Assembly: GCA_030653435.1 (NCBI GenBank)
Contig: JAURZI010000059.1
Location: forward strand, 1 to 60,735
Direction of reading: 5' to 3'
DNA length: 60,735 bases
Source of the DNA: Methylovulum sp.
GTDB lineage: Bacteria > Pseudomonadota > Gammaproteobacteria > Methylococcales > Methylomonadaceae
Every line of letters begins with the position of its first letter. Positions within the stretch are counted from its first letter, which is position 1. Of the stretch, positions 25,548-35,045 are shown piece by piece. A model generated the notes under the pieces. That model had not been told where the DNA came from. It did no database searches and saw nothing but the letters and a program-made list of their open reading frames with translations. Position numbers and translations under genes: made by a program.

Positions 25548-26066
25548 TTGGCCACAGGATTGGCGCTTGCTTATCTGTTGGTAATCAGCATCCCTGCCCT
25601 GACACCAACCAGCACCGAAACCGGCAAGGCAACCTCCCAATCCGCCATCGTCGGTAGCCCTGCGGCCCAAGAGCCACAGGATTTTTCGCTGACCAGCGAC
25701 TTTCATTTATTCGGCCTCTCTACCGCCACGGCCTCCGCTAACGGATATGCGCCGCTTGAAAGCACTCAGCCGATAACATTAATAGGGATATTTTATGTTA
25801 CCGGCCAGCAGGCCCATGCCGTTATTGAAACCTCCGACCATCGTCAAAAAGCCTACAAGATTAACGACACCTTACCCGGCGGCGCTGTGTTGCATGCCAT
25901 AGCAAGCGACAAAATTTTGCTCAGGGGTCATGACCAGCAAGAGCTGATGCTTTTGCAGAAAACCCAAACGGAAACAACCAAACCACAAACCGCTAATAAA
26001 GAACAAGCGGCTCCTGAGCCTGCCAGCGAAATCATCATCCAACCGCCCGAATCACTTGCCAATTAA
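25548..26066 (+). CDS. gspC: Type II secretion system protein GspC (inner-membrane linker)
   Basis: 172 residues from the only in-frame start, TTG 25548. One N-terminal membrane segment (LATGLALAYLLVISIPAL), a linker, then the HR domain (about 50-130, FHLFGLS and ITLIGIFYVTGQQAHAVIET), and a Pro/Glu tail. There is no PDZ or coiled-coil C-terminus. It binds the N0 domain of the GspD secretin. The cytosolic N-terminus that normally precedes the membrane helix is missing with this start. The frame is open upstream to 25497 (PQSLNSADNKNNRLPLLA) but without an ATG, GTG or TTG. A frameshift or unusual start is possible, with a neighbouring TTG at 25493 (MKPAVFK) in another frame. Confidence 0.85.
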   Translation: MATGLALAYLLVISIPALTPTSTETGKATSQSAIVGSPAAQEPQDFSLTSDFHLFGLSTATASANGYAPLESTQPITLIGIFYVTGQQAHAVIETSDHRQKAYKINDTLPGGAVLHAIASDKILLRGHDQQELMLLQKTQTETTKPQTANKEQAAPEPASEIIIQPPESLAN

Positions 26067-26068
26067 TT

Positions 26069-27928
26069 ATGTCTTTTCGTCTGTTAATAGGATGTCTGCT
26101 CATTTGGTCTTGTTCTCTTTTCGCCGCAGAAAAAGACGAGTTTTCCCTTAATTTAAATGAAGTTGATATGCGGGTCCTGATTGATACCGTTGCCGATATT
26201 ACCGGAAAAAATTTCATCGTTGACCCCCATGTCGCCGGTAAAGTCAGTGTCGTGACGTCCAGACCCATGCGCGCCAGCCAAATTTACGAGATTTTCCTGT
26301 CCATACTCAAAGTGCACGGCTACGCGGCTGCCGGTGACGGCAACATGGTGCGGATCATCCAGAACATCAACGCCAAACAGGAACATTCAGCGCCCAGTTC
26401 CTCAGCGGACGGGTTATTGACCCGGATAGTCCAGATCCATCATGTTGATGCCGTGCAACTGGTGCAAATCCTGTTGCCGTTAATGCCGCAACATGCCTTT
26501 ATGTCGGCCTTCCCTGACAGCAATGTCATCGTCATGTCCGATACCGTCGGCAATGTAAACCGTCTTGCGGAAATGATAGGGCAAATCGACAAGAACGGCG
26601 ACCTGCAAATTGAACTCATTTCTCTGCAACATGCCGACGCGGTGGAACTGGTGAAAACACTAACATCTCTTATCAGTTCCAGAAGCCCCGGCAAGGCTGG
26701 TTTGTTTATCCCATCCCTGGTCGCCGATGACCGTACCAACACCATTTTACTGGGCGGCGATCCTGCTAGCCGTATGGAGATGCGGGCGTTAATCGCCAAC
26801 CTTGACCATCCTGTGGAAAATATCGGCGATACGGAAGTTATTTATTTGCATTATGCGCTGGCCAAAGACCTGGTGGAAACCTTAACCGGCACCAAAGCCA
26901 CGGCAAAAAGCGATATAAACCAACCTAAAACCGAAGGCAACACGCAAAAAGACGTGGACATCCGAGCCGATGAATCGACCAATGCGTTGGTCATCAGAGC
27001 GCCCGACGAACAAATGCGCTCGCTGAAGGCCGTCGTGCGCCAGCTCGATATCCGCCGCGCCCAAGTGCATATCGAGGCCATTATCGCTGAAGTCAATTAT
27101 ACGAAAGACCAGGAGCTGGGCGTAGAATGGCATACCAAACAATTGAGCAATGGCGTATCCGCCAATACCTTTACCAATAACTTGGGCGATTTTGTCACCA
27201 ACAGCGCAAAAACCATGAGTGTCGGTTATCTGGTTGGCGGCGAATTGCGCGCCCTACTGGCGGCTTTTGCAAAAGACAATAATGTCAATATTCTGTCCAC
27301 GCCGTCTCTGGTCACGCTGGATAATGAAGAGGCCAGCATGATAGTCGGGCAGAACATCGGCATATTGAGCGGCAGCTTTACGACGGCGACCAGCGGCGCC
27401 AGCAACCCGTTCCAAACCGTGCAACGCCAGGATGTCGGTATCAAGCTGAATGTCACGCCGCAAATCAACGAAGGCAATGCCATCAAGCTAAAAGTCAAAC
27501 AGGAAGTGTCCAGCGTCGATCAAACCACCGCCTCATCGCCCAGCGGCGTCAGCATAGACAAGCGCGAAATCGACACCTCTGTGCTGGTCGATGACGGCAA
27601 AATTCTCGTGTTAGGCGGGTTAATGCAAGACCGCGTCGAAGAAACCATCACCAAAGTACCTTTATTAGGCGATATTCCGTTTTTGGGGCGGTTATTCCAG
27701 GACACCAGTACGGCGGTCACCAAAAAAAACCTGATGGTTTTTCTGCGCCCGGAGATCATGCGCGATCCTGATAAAGCTGCGCTACTGACCAGCGGCAAAT
27801 ATAATGATATGCGTAACCGGGAACAACAGGCGGGAAAAGACGGCGTGTTCCTGATGCCGAAAGAGCACGGCCCGCTATTGCCCAAACTCGCGCCAGCCTA
27901 TCCCAAGCGCCCGGTGATCGCGCCATGA
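26069..27928 (+). CDS. gspD: Type II secretion secretin GspD
   Basis: 619 residues. Signal peptide 1-19 (CLLIWSCSLFAA), N0 domain (about 22-95, FSLNLNEVDMRVLIDTVADITGKNFIVDP), N1 to N3 repeats (about 100-330), then the secretin domain (about 350-590), with the VPLLGDIPFLGRLFQ motif that closes the barrel. It forms the outer-membrane channel of the T2SS. It begins 2 nt after gspC. The pilotin-binding S domain at the C-terminus is short, so I cannot say whether a pilotin is needed. Confidence 0.95.
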   Translation: MSFRLLIGCLLIWSCSLFAAEKDEFSLNLNEVDMRVLIDTVADITGKNFIVDPHVAGKVSVVTSRPMRASQIYEIFLSILKVHGYAAAGDGNMVRIIQNINAKQEHSAPSSSADGLLTRIVQIHHVDAVQLVQILLPLMPQHAFMSAFPDSNVIVMSDTVGNVNRLAEMIGQIDKNGDLQIELISLQHADAVELVKTLTSLISSRSPGKAGLFIPSLVADDRTNTILLGGDPASRMEMRALIANLDHPVENIGDTEVIYLHYALAKDLVETLTGTKATAKSDINQPKTEGNTQKDVDIRADESTNALVIRAPDEQMRSLKAVVRQLDIRRAQVHIEAIIAEVNYTKDQELGVEWHTKQLSNGVSANTFTNNLGDFVTNSAKTMSVGYLVGGELRALLAAFAKDNNVNILSTPSLVTLDNEEASMIVGQNIGILSGSFTTATSGASNPFQTVQRQDVGIKLNVTPQINEGNAIKLKVKQEVSSVDQTTASSPSGVSIDKREIDTSVLVDDGKILVLGGLMQDRVEETITKVPLLGDIPFLGRLFQDTSTAVTKKNLMVFLRPEIMRDPDKAALLTSGKYNDMRNREQQAGKDGVFLMPKEHGPLLPKLAPAYPKRPVIAP

Positions 27929-28044
27929 AACATGGCTGGATGATTTCCAATGCTGAATCTGCCCGGCATCGTCCCAGAAATGCCCGACAACGTGATGCTT
28001 GCGCTTATTTTTTCGCAGCTTTAGTCATTTCGCGGACACTATGA
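27925..28044 (+). CDS. Small ORF overlapping the gspD stop (doubtful)
   Basis: A 39-residue frame that starts at the ATG of the ATGA overlapping the gspD stop codon and ends 7 nt before the gspE ATG. The coupling geometry resembles the true gene junctions of this operon, yet the peptide is Arg/His-rich and I recognise no family. It may simply be the leader of gspE. Confidence 0.25.
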   Translation: MKHGWMISNAESARHRPRNARQRDACAYFFAALVISRTL

Positions 28045-28051
28045 TTATCCG

Positions 28052-29566
28052 ATGAACCCGAACCAGGAACACGACATCCCGTCTGGGCAAGACGTTAAGC
28101 AACCGTCCTACAGTTTTGCGAAACGCCACGGCGTGCTCGTCAAGATCGGCCCGGACAACAGCGCCAGCGTGGTTTATCTGGAAAAAACCACCAGCCAGGC
28201 CTTATTCGAAATACGTCGGCTCATCGGCCTGCCGGTTAAATTCGAACAAATCACCGAGCAAGCGTTCGATGCGTTATTACAGGCAACTTACGAACAAAAA
28301 GCCGGGCATGCCCAGCTCATGGCCAATAATCTGCATGAAAACCTAGATCTTGCGGATATGGCACAGCATTTACCCAAACCCGAAGACCTGATGGAAAGCG
28401 AGGATGAAGCGCCGATCATCCGCTTGATTAATGCCTTGCTGACCGAAGCCATTAAGGAAAATGCCTCCGACATCCATATCGAATCCTATGAAAAACGCAT
28501 GGTCGTGCGTTTTCGTATCGACGGCATCCTGCGGGAAATAATCGAGCCGCAACGTGAATTTGCAGCCATGGTGATTTCGCGGCTGAAAGTCATGGCCAAG
28601 CTCGACATCGCCGAAAAAAGGCTGCCGCAGGACGGGCGCATATCGCTGGTCGTCGGCGGCCGCACAGTCGATGTGCGCGTTTCCACGCTGCCCTCCGGCT
28701 ACGGCGAACGCGTGGTCTTGCGCTTGCTGGACAAACAGGCCAACCAGCTGAGCCTTAAACAACTTGGCATGAGCGAGCAGGAGCTGGCGACGATACAGCA
28801 GATGATCTCCCGCCCGCACGGCATTATCCTGGTCACCGGCCCCACCGGTTCGGGCAAGACCACCAGCCTTTATGCCGTGTTGAACCAGCTAAACGAGCGC
28901 ACACGCAATATCCTGACCGTTGAAGACCCTATCGAATTCTACCTGGACGGCATCGGCCAGACCCAGGTCAACAACAAAGTGGAAATGACCTTTGCGAAAG
29001 GCCTGCGGGCTATTTTGCGGCAAGACCCCGATATTGTCATGGTCGGCGAAATACGCGACAAGGAAACTGCTGAAATTTCCGTACAGGCCAGTTTGACCGG
29101 ACATTTGGTATTATCGACCCTGCATACCAACACGGCAATTGGCGCAATCACGCGCTTGCGCGACATGGGCGTGGAACCGTTTTTACTGGCATCGAGCCTG
29201 ATCGGCGTTATCGCTCAACGCCTGTTGCGTAAGCTTTACCCGGTTTGTAAAAAACCGGAACGCATCCCCGCCCATGAGCTATCCGCACTGGGCTATTCAG
29301 CACAGCCTGACGAATTCGTGGATATCTACCTGCCCGACGGCTGCGGGCAGTGTAAACAAAACGGCTTTAAAGGACGCATCGGCATTTTTGAACTGATTGC
29401 CGTCGATACCGGCCTACGCAATATGATTAACGGCCATGCCAATGAACACGATCTGGAACAACATGCCAGACAGACTGCCCGCAGCATCCAGTACAGCGCA
29501 CTGAAAAAAGTGCTGGCTGGCGAGACCAGCCCCGATGAAGCGATACGCATCACCCAAAAAGAGTAA
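28052..29566 (+). CDS. gspE: Type II secretion ATPase GspE
   Basis: 504 residues. N-terminal domain (about 20-120), CTD ATPase with Asp box (DIHIE), Walker A GPTGSGKTTS near residue 263, His box (LSTLHTN) and Walker B (DIVMVGEIRD). Cytosolic hexameric ATPase that drives pseudopilus assembly. In the zinc-binding tetracysteine region (about 396-435) the first Cys is replaced: RKLYPVCKKP has Tyr where most family members have Cys, and the second pair is CGQC. Three of the four Cys remain. It is preceded by a 123-nt gap after gspD and followed by gspF after 5 nt. Confidence 0.95.
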   Translation: MNPNQEHDIPSGQDVKQPSYSFAKRHGVLVKIGPDNSASVVYLEKTTSQALFEIRRLIGLPVKFEQITEQAFDALLQATYEQKAGHAQLMANNLHENLDLADMAQHLPKPEDLMESEDEAPIIRLINALLTEAIKENASDIHIESYEKRMVVRFRIDGILREIIEPQREFAAMVISRLKVMAKLDIAEKRLPQDGRISLVVGGRTVDVRVSTLPSGYGERVVLRLLDKQANQLSLKQLGMSEQELATIQQMISRPHGIILVTGPTGSGKTTSLYAVLNQLNERTRNILTVEDPIEFYLDGIGQTQVNNKVEMTFAKGLRAILRQDPDIVMVGEIRDKETAEISVQASLTGHLVLSTLHTNTAIGAITRLRDMGVEPFLLASSLIGVIAQRLLRKLYPVCKKPERIPAHELSALGYSAQPDEFVDIYLPDGCGQCKQNGFKGRIGIFELIAVDTGLRNMINGHANEHDLEQHARQTARSIQYSALKKVLAGETSPDEAIRITQKE

Positions 29567-29571
29567 GCCGC

Positions 29572-30783
29572 ATGGCCGCCTTCGAATATAAAGCAATTAA
29601 CAGCAACGGCCAACCTGTCAAAGGCGTGTTCGAAAGCGATACTGTCAAGCTCGCCAGGCAGCAATTACGCAGCCAGGGCTTGCATCTGCTGGAGCTCAAC
29701 GAAGTCCACAGCAAAGAGCGCAAAATCCGGGGCCCGCTGCTGACACACCGTATCAATTTGCGGCAGATGGCGCATATTACCCGGCAGTTGTCCGCCTTGC
29801 TGCGCTCCGGTTTGGCGATAGACGAAGCCTTGGGCATTATCGCCAAACAACTGGAATCGACAGGGACGCGGCGTATTTTGCTGGGCATCAGGACGCGGAT
29901 ACTCGAAGGCCAAAGCTTCGCCCAAGCCTGCGCGGCTTTTCCCAGCACGTTTTCGCCGCTATACCGCGCCACCGTCGCCGCCGGGGAATCTTCGGGCAAA
30001 CTCGACCAAGTGCTGGAACGGCTCGCCGATTACCTCAGCGATAAAGGGCAAATCCACAGCAAACTGCAAATGGCAATGATTTATCCGGTCATGCTGACGT
30101 CGGTGTCGATATTGGTCGTTATCGGCTTATTGACATATGTCGTGCCGGAAATCACCGGGGTATTCGACAAAATGGACCAGCAACTGCCGACGATCACAAT
30201 AGCCCTGATTGCGTGTAGCGATTTTTTTAAAAACAACGGCTTGGCAATACTGGGCGTGCTCGCCTGCCTGGCCGTGGCGGGCAAGGCCGTACTCAGGCAT
30301 GACGCGCCGCGGCTGGCATTCCATCGTTTTTTATTGACGGCGCCGCTGATTTCCCGTTTTACCAAGGGGATAAACACCGCGCGCTTTACCCGCACGCTGG
30401 CGATTTTAACCAATAGCGGCGTGGAATTACTGGAAGCACTGAAAATCTCCAGCCAGGTGCTGGCGAATAATGCGATGGAAAAAGCCGTTGAAAACACCGC
30501 ATTAAGGGTGCGTGAAGGCCAAAGCCTGAACAAGGCCTTGGAAAAATGCGGTTTTTTCCCGCCGGTGACAATACATTTGATTGCCAGCGGCGAAGCCAGC
30601 GGACAACTGCCGCGCATGCTCGCCAATGCCGCCGATGACCAGGAGCGGGAAATGGAAGCCTTGACCGAGCTGACAATGGGCTTGTTCGAACCGGCGTTGA
30701 TCCTGTTTATGGGGCTGGTGGTATTAATGATCGTACTGGCGATATTACTGCCTATTTTTGAGATGAACCAATTAATAAAATAG
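29572..30783 (+). CDS. gspF: Type II secretion inner-membrane platform protein GspF
   Basis: 403 residues, typical for GspF. Two T2SSF domains (about 70-190 and 270-395) with the RQLSALLRSGL motif in the first and a matching GQLPRMLANAA stretch in the second. Three membrane helices (about 170-195, 220-245 and 375-398). Forms the platform that couples GspE rotation to pseudopilin extraction. It starts 5 nt after gspE. Confidence 0.95.
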   Translation: MAAFEYKAINSNGQPVKGVFESDTVKLARQQLRSQGLHLLELNEVHSKERKIRGPLLTHRINLRQMAHITRQLSALLRSGLAIDEALGIIAKQLESTGTRRILLGIRTRILEGQSFAQACAAFPSTFSPLYRATVAAGESSGKLDQVLERLADYLSDKGQIHSKLQMAMIYPVMLTSVSILVVIGLLTYVVPEITGVFDKMDQQLPTITIALIACSDFFKNNGLAILGVLACLAVAGKAVLRHDAPRLAFHRFLLTAPLISRFTKGINTARFTRTLAILTNSGVELLEALKISSQVLANNAMEKAVENTALRVREGQSLNKALEKCGFFPPVTIHLIASGEASGQLPRMLANAADDQEREMEALTELTMGLFEPALILFMGLVVLMIVLAILLPIFEMNQLIK

Positions 30784-30860
30784 CTAAGCAAATAATCTAC
30801 TTATCGCCCCACGTTCCGGCGCGGGGCGATGCCATCAACTGCACACCCATGGAAAAACCA

Positions 30861-31292
30861 ATGAAAACATACAAACAAACCGGTTTTACGCTGATTGAAG
30901 TCATGATAGTCGTTGTCATTTTAGGCATATTGGCATCCATCATCGTCCCGAAAATTATGGGCCGCCCCGATGAAGCGCGCGCAGCCAAAGCAAAACAGGA
31001 TATACGCGCGGTCACCGCAGCCCTGGATTTATACCGCTTGGATAACTTCACTTACCCGACCACCGAACAAGGCCTAGAAGCCTTGGTCACCAAGCCATCA
31101 GGGCTTGCGTCAGGCGCCAACTGGAAAAAAGGCGGTTATCTGGACAGCTTGCCAACCGACCCATGGAACAAACCTTACCTTTATCTGCAACCGGGCACAC
31201 ACGGTGAATTCGACTTGTACACATGGGGTGCCGACGGCATAGAAGGCGGGACCGACGCAGGCGCAGACATTAACAACTGGGATCTTAAATAA
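30861..31292 (+). CDS. gspG: Major pseudopilin GspG
   Basis: 143 residues from ATG 30861; an in-frame ATG at 30849 adds four residues. The 8-residue leader ends in Gly before FTLIEVMIVVVILGILASIIVPK, the prepilin peptidase site with the conserved Glu5. The globular domain carries a Ca-site-like DLYTWGADGIEGG...NNWDLK pattern typical of GspG. Main subunit of the pseudopilus. Confidence 0.95.
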   Translation: MKTYKQTGFTLIEVMIVVVILGILASIIVPKIMGRPDEARAAKAKQDIRAVTAALDLYRLDNFTYPTTEQGLEALVTKPSGLASGANWKKGGYLDSLPTDPWNKPYLYLQPGTHGEFDLYTWGADGIEGGTDAGADINNWDLK

Positions 31293-31320
31293 CGGCAAGC
31301 CACGCATAGCACACCCAGCC

Positions 31321-31833
31321 ATGCCGCAGACCAAAGGCTTCACGCTGATTGAACTGCTGATCGTCATTGTGCTGATCGCGATCATGGGCAGCATGGCGAT
31401 GCTGTCCATCGGCACCGGCAACCAGCGCGACCAGCAACGCCAGGAAGCCGAACGCATGCTGCAATTGTTTCAGCTGGCGGCGCAGGAAGCGATGATCCGC
31501 GGCATGCCGGTCGGGCTCGAATGCCACCTGCACGGCTATAGATTTTTGATGCTGGACAACGGGCAATGGCATACGGAAAACCAGGATGCCGTATTCAGAC
31601 CCAGGACGCTGTATGCACAGCTATTTCTGAGCCTGCAAGTCGATAAGCAGACGTTATTGTTACGTCCTCTGGAATCAATCGCCCCTAAACCGCAGATCGT
31701 TTTTACACCGGATGGCGACACGGATCTGTTTCAGGTCAAAATCGGCTTAACCGGCAGCGCTGAAACCTTTACCGTGACGAATACGCTCCGGGACGGCCTA
31801 ATGATGGCCACGCAAACCGCGCCAACACTATGA
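31321..31833 (+). CDS. gspH: Minor pseudopilin GspH
   Basis: 170 residues. Type IV prepilin leader MPQTKG followed by FTLIELLIVIVLIAIMGSMA and a beta-rich globular part of normal GspH length. 28 nt after gspG. Its stop overlaps the gspI start by ATGA (31830-31833). Confidence 0.9.
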   Translation: MPQTKGFTLIELLIVIVLIAIMGSMAMLSIGTGNQRDQQRQEAERMLQLFQLAAQEAMIRGMPVGLECHLHGYRFLMLDNGQWHTENQDAVFRPRTLYAQLFLSLQVDKQTLLLRPLESIAPKPQIVFTPDGDTDLFQVKIGLTGSAETFTVTNTLRDGLMMATQTAPTL

Positions 31834-32351
31834 AGCCTAGCCCGAAAGCCGACGGTTTCACGTTATTGGAGATCCTGATCGCGCTGGCCATACTGGCTAT
31901 CCTGATGATAGGGCTAATCAAGATCACCACGTATAACACGCGCAACCTATGGCATATCGAAAATAAAACCTTGGCGACCCTTATTGCCGGCAATCATGCT
32001 GCACAGCTGCGGCTGGCCAAGGACAAACCGGAACAGGATGACGGCTGGGAAACCCAGGCCGGACGGCGCTGGTATTGGCAGGCCAGACGGCAGATCACGA
32101 CCACGTTGGGGCTTTGGCAATACCGTATCGCAGTTTATCTGGAAGGCGACAAAGAACCTTATACGGAATTAATCAGCCTGATCCCTGAAGCCTACAACGC
32201 AGAAACTGACCCGCCCAACCTTGACGCAGACACAACGGCACCCCAACAACCCAACGTCAGTGAACCCGTCATGGAGCCCGATAATGACGCGACTATGCCG
32301 CCTGATGAACCGGCTATTGACACCCCCGCGCCCCTGCAAAATTATGAATAA
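31830..32351 (+). CDS. gspI: Minor pseudopilin GspI
   Basis: 173 residues. Prepilin leader (KPSPKADG) then FTLLEILIALAILAILMIGLI, the pseudopilin tip subunit. The Pro/Asp/Glu-rich tail from about residue 125 is longer than in classical GspI. It overlaps gspH by 4 nt and gspJ by 8 nt (ATGAATAA). Confidence 0.88.
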   Translation: MKPSPKADGFTLLEILIALAILAILMIGLIKITTYNTRNLWHIENKTLATLIAGNHAAQLRLAKDKPEQDDGWETQAGRRWYWQARRQITTTLGLWQYRIAVYLEGDKEPYTELISLIPEAYNAETDPPNLDADTTAPQQPNVSEPVMEPDNDATMPPDEPAIDTPAPLQNYE

Positions 32352-32913
32352 GACCGGTCACGGCTTTACCTTGCTGGAAATCCTGATTGCGATGGCGCTA
32401 TTTGCCATTATGTCGGTGATGGCCTATTCAGGCTTGCGTGTGCTAATGGATGCCCGCGCCAACACCGCGCTACGGTCAGGACGCCTCGCCGAATTGCAGA
32501 CCAGCTTGTATGTGCTGGGCGAAGACTTGGCCCAGGCCATTGCCCGTCCGGTCAGGGACGGCTACGGTGCAGCCGAACCCGGCATGCGCGGCGGCGGTAA
32601 CGACGAATTGCTGGCCTTGACCCGTAGCGTCCCGGCCTGGTCAAACCGTGGCGCCGCCAGCCAGTTGCAACGTGTCAGCTACCGTTTTGAGCAAGGTGCA
32701 CTGTACCGGATGACCTGGGCAACCCTGGACCGAACCCAGCAAAGCGAATACCGGCGACGCAAATTAATCGGCCTGCAACGCATAAGCATACGTTTTTTTG
32801 CGGAGGACTGGACGGATTATTGGTCTTCAAGCAACCCTCCCAAAGCGGTTGAAATCGTTTTCACGATTGACGGCCTGGGCGACATCACACGGCTGTTTTT
32901 TGTCCATGATTGA
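32344..32913 (+). CDS. gspJ: Minor pseudopilin GspJ
   Basis: 190 residues from ATG 32344, within the gspI 3' end. The longer frame begins inside gspI and lacks a leader. The leader (MNKTGHG) precedes FTLLEILIAMALFAIMSVMAYSGL, and the globular part has the RADLYVLGEDLAQAIAR-type helix of GspJ. The stop overlaps the gspK start by 8 nt (ATGATTGA). Confidence 0.9.
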   Translation: MNKTGHGFTLLEILIAMALFAIMSVMAYSGLRVLMDARANTALRSGRLAELQTSLYVLGEDLAQAIARPVRDGYGAAEPGMRGGGNDELLALTRSVPAWSNRGAASQLQRVSYRFEQGALYRMTWATLDRTQQSEYRRRKLIGLQRISIRFFAEDWTDYWSSSNPPKAVEIVFTIDGLGDITRLFFVHD

Positions 32914-33859
32914 GACCTTCATGACCAAGCCCGCGCAACAACGGGGCGTCGCGCTAATCATCGTGTTGCTGATCCTGTCCATTGCCACCGTCGCCCTGGT
33001 CTCTATGTCCAGCAGCCGGCAACTGGACATACGCAGAACGGAAAACCTGTTACGCTCGGCACAAGCTTATGAATATCTTTATAGCCTGGAAAGCTGGGCA
33101 GCGAAGATCCTGCGTGACGAACGTCGTGAAAACAACCAGGATAGCCTGAACGACAGCTGGGCTGAGCCCTTAGCAAAAACCGCCGTTCCGGGCGGCACAA
33201 TGGACGCGCGCATAACCGATTTGCAAGGCCGCTTTAACGTGAACAACCTGTTGGTGGAAGACCAGCCCAGCGCACTCGATGTGCAACGGTTCCGGCGTTT
33301 GCTAGCCCTGCTCAAGATCAAGCCGGGCATTACCGACGCCATACTGGATTGGCTGGATACTGATTCAGCTATAAGATACCCGGACGGCGCTGAAGATGAA
33401 ACCTACGCCCAGCAGCAAACACCTTACCGCTGCGCCAACCGGCCATTTGCCGACCTCGGCGAATTGCTGTCGGTATACGGCATCACGCCGGAAGATTACC
33501 ACAAGCTGGCACCCTATCTCTATGTCGCAGAAGGCTATCAGCCGATGAACATCAACACCGCCGAGCCGCTGTTAATACGCAGCTTAGCCGATCAATTATC
33601 GGCAAAAAATACCGAACGGCTGGCGCGCGCAATCAAGCGCCAGGCTTTTGGGGACCTGGAAGCGTTTCTGCAACATGATTTGGTTGCCGCACAGGGTATT
33701 GATAAACTGGGTTTAACGGTAAGCAGCCGGCATTTCCTGCTGTCTGGGACCATCCAGGTAGGCAAAATTTTCTTACGGTTCGATTCCCAGCTAAAACGCC
33801 TGGAAAACGGCAACATCCAAGTACTTAAACGGCAACGCAGGAGCCCCGAGCATGGCTGA
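32906..33859 (+). CDS. gspK: Minor pseudopilin GspK
   Basis: 317 residues from ATG 32906, chosen because it overlaps the gspJ stop as at the other junctions; ATG 32921 is an alternative. Leader MIETFMTKPAQQRG then VALIIVLLILSIATVALV. As usual for GspK, the leader lacks the Glu5. The large globular domain has ALD, DLQGRFNVNNLL and a MNINTAEP-type helix-hairpin-helix. It caps the pseudopilus tip. Overlaps gspL by 8 nt (ATGGCTGA). Confidence 0.92.
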   Translation: MIETFMTKPAQQRGVALIIVLLILSIATVALVSMSSSRQLDIRRTENLLRSAQAYEYLYSLESWAAKILRDERRENNQDSLNDSWAEPLAKTAVPGGTMDARITDLQGRFNVNNLLVEDQPSALDVQRFRRLLALLKIKPGITDAILDWLDTDSAIRYPDGAEDETYAQQQTPYRCANRPFADLGELLSVYGITPEDYHKLAPYLYVAEGYQPMNINTAEPLLIRSLADQLSAKNTERLARAIKRQAFGDLEAFLQHDLVAAQGIDKLGLTVSSRHFLLSGTIQVGKIFLRFDSQLKRLENGNIQVLKRQRRSPEHG

Positions 33860-35045
33860 AACCATAATAGCCAGAGTTTTTGGCGACCAGCAAGATATTT
33901 GTGAATGGGCCACGCTTTCCGATTCCGCCATGATCTCGCCCCATCAGGGCGACCTTAATGAACTGGCCTCTACGGCAAAGCATAACGCCGTCATCCTGCT
34001 GCTACCGGCCACCGAGGTGGTGCTGATTACGCTAGACCTGCCGATCACATCCCCGCGCCAGCTGAAACAAGCCCTGCCTTATGCACTGGAAGATTATTTA
34101 GCCCATGACGTAGAAAGCTACCATTGGACGTGGCGCAAGCAACCCGGCGGTAAAGTCGCAGTCGCCGCGATAGAACACCGGCTATTGGCATCCTACCTAC
34201 AGCGTTGCCGGAATGCCGGGCTGAAACTCCTGGGCGTTTATGCAGAAACCCTGTTTCTGCCTGTGCAAGACGACAGGGTGTCGGTTTTACTGGATAGGGG
34301 GCGTGCCATTGTGCGCTATACGCAGTGGCAGGGTGGCGGGGTCGACCAGGATTTTCTGGTCACCTGCCTCGTTAAGACCCTAGCAAATACGCCCACCCAA
34401 ATACGCTTGTGGCATACCCAGGACTGCGGGGATTTGCAATGGCCCCAAGAGTTGACATCCGACACCGAAGCCATACCGTCCGCTTTAGCGCTGCTACGCC
34501 CCGATAAAGACATCGGCCTGAATTTGCTGACCGGCGTTTACAATCCCGAGCAACCCGGCACTATCCGCTGGCAAGCTTGGATACCGGCCGCCACCCTGCT
34601 GCTGCTCGCCGTGTCCCTACAATTCGGCATGGCGTTCAAGGCATACCGGCACAGCCAAGTACAACTCGTCGAACTGGAAACGGCAAACCGGCAATTATTC
34701 ACGCACACGTTCCCGCATATCAAGCGCATCGTCAACATTAAAGCCCAGGCCGAACAAGAATTGCTGGGCTTACGAAAACATCAGGGCGGCAACCACAGCG
34801 CTTTTCTGCGCCTGCTCTACCAAAGCGGCGCGATTATCAGTCAGGACAGTTCATTACAGCTGCAAGCCCTGGAATTTGCCAACGGCATACTTAGCCTGCA
34901 CTTGACAGGGTCCAGCATCGCGCAAATAGAACAGTTCAAGCAAAGAATGGAACAAAACCAGCAGGTCAGTGTGAACATCCAATCGGCGGAAACCGACAAC
35001 AAAGGCGTATCCGCCCATATCGACATCAGCGGGCAAACATCATGA
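33852..35045 (+). CDS. gspL: Type II secretion cytoplasmic/inner-membrane protein GspL
   Basis: 397 residues. Actin-like cytosolic domain (about 1-230, with VVLITLDLPITSPRQLKQALPYALEDYLA), one membrane helix near 243-263, and a periplasmic ferredoxin-like domain (about 280-397). It links GspE to GspM. Overlaps gspK by 8 nt and gspM by 4 nt (ATGA). Confidence 0.93.
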   Translation: MAETIIARVFGDQQDICEWATLSDSAMISPHQGDLNELASTAKHNAVILLLPATEVVLITLDLPITSPRQLKQALPYALEDYLAHDVESYHWTWRKQPGGKVAVAAIEHRLLASYLQRCRNAGLKLLGVYAETLFLPVQDDRVSVLLDRGRAIVRYTQWQGGGVDQDFLVTCLVKTLANTPTQIRLWHTQDCGDLQWPQELTSDTEAIPSALALLRPDKDIGLNLLTGVYNPEQPGTIRWQAWIPAATLLLLAVSLQFGMAFKAYRHSQVQLVELETANRQLFTHTFPHIKRIVNIKAQAEQELLGLRKHQGGNHSAFLRLLYQSGAIISQDSSLQLQALEFANGILSLHLTGSSIAQIEQFKQRMEQNQQVSVNIQSAETDNKGVSAHIDISGQTS

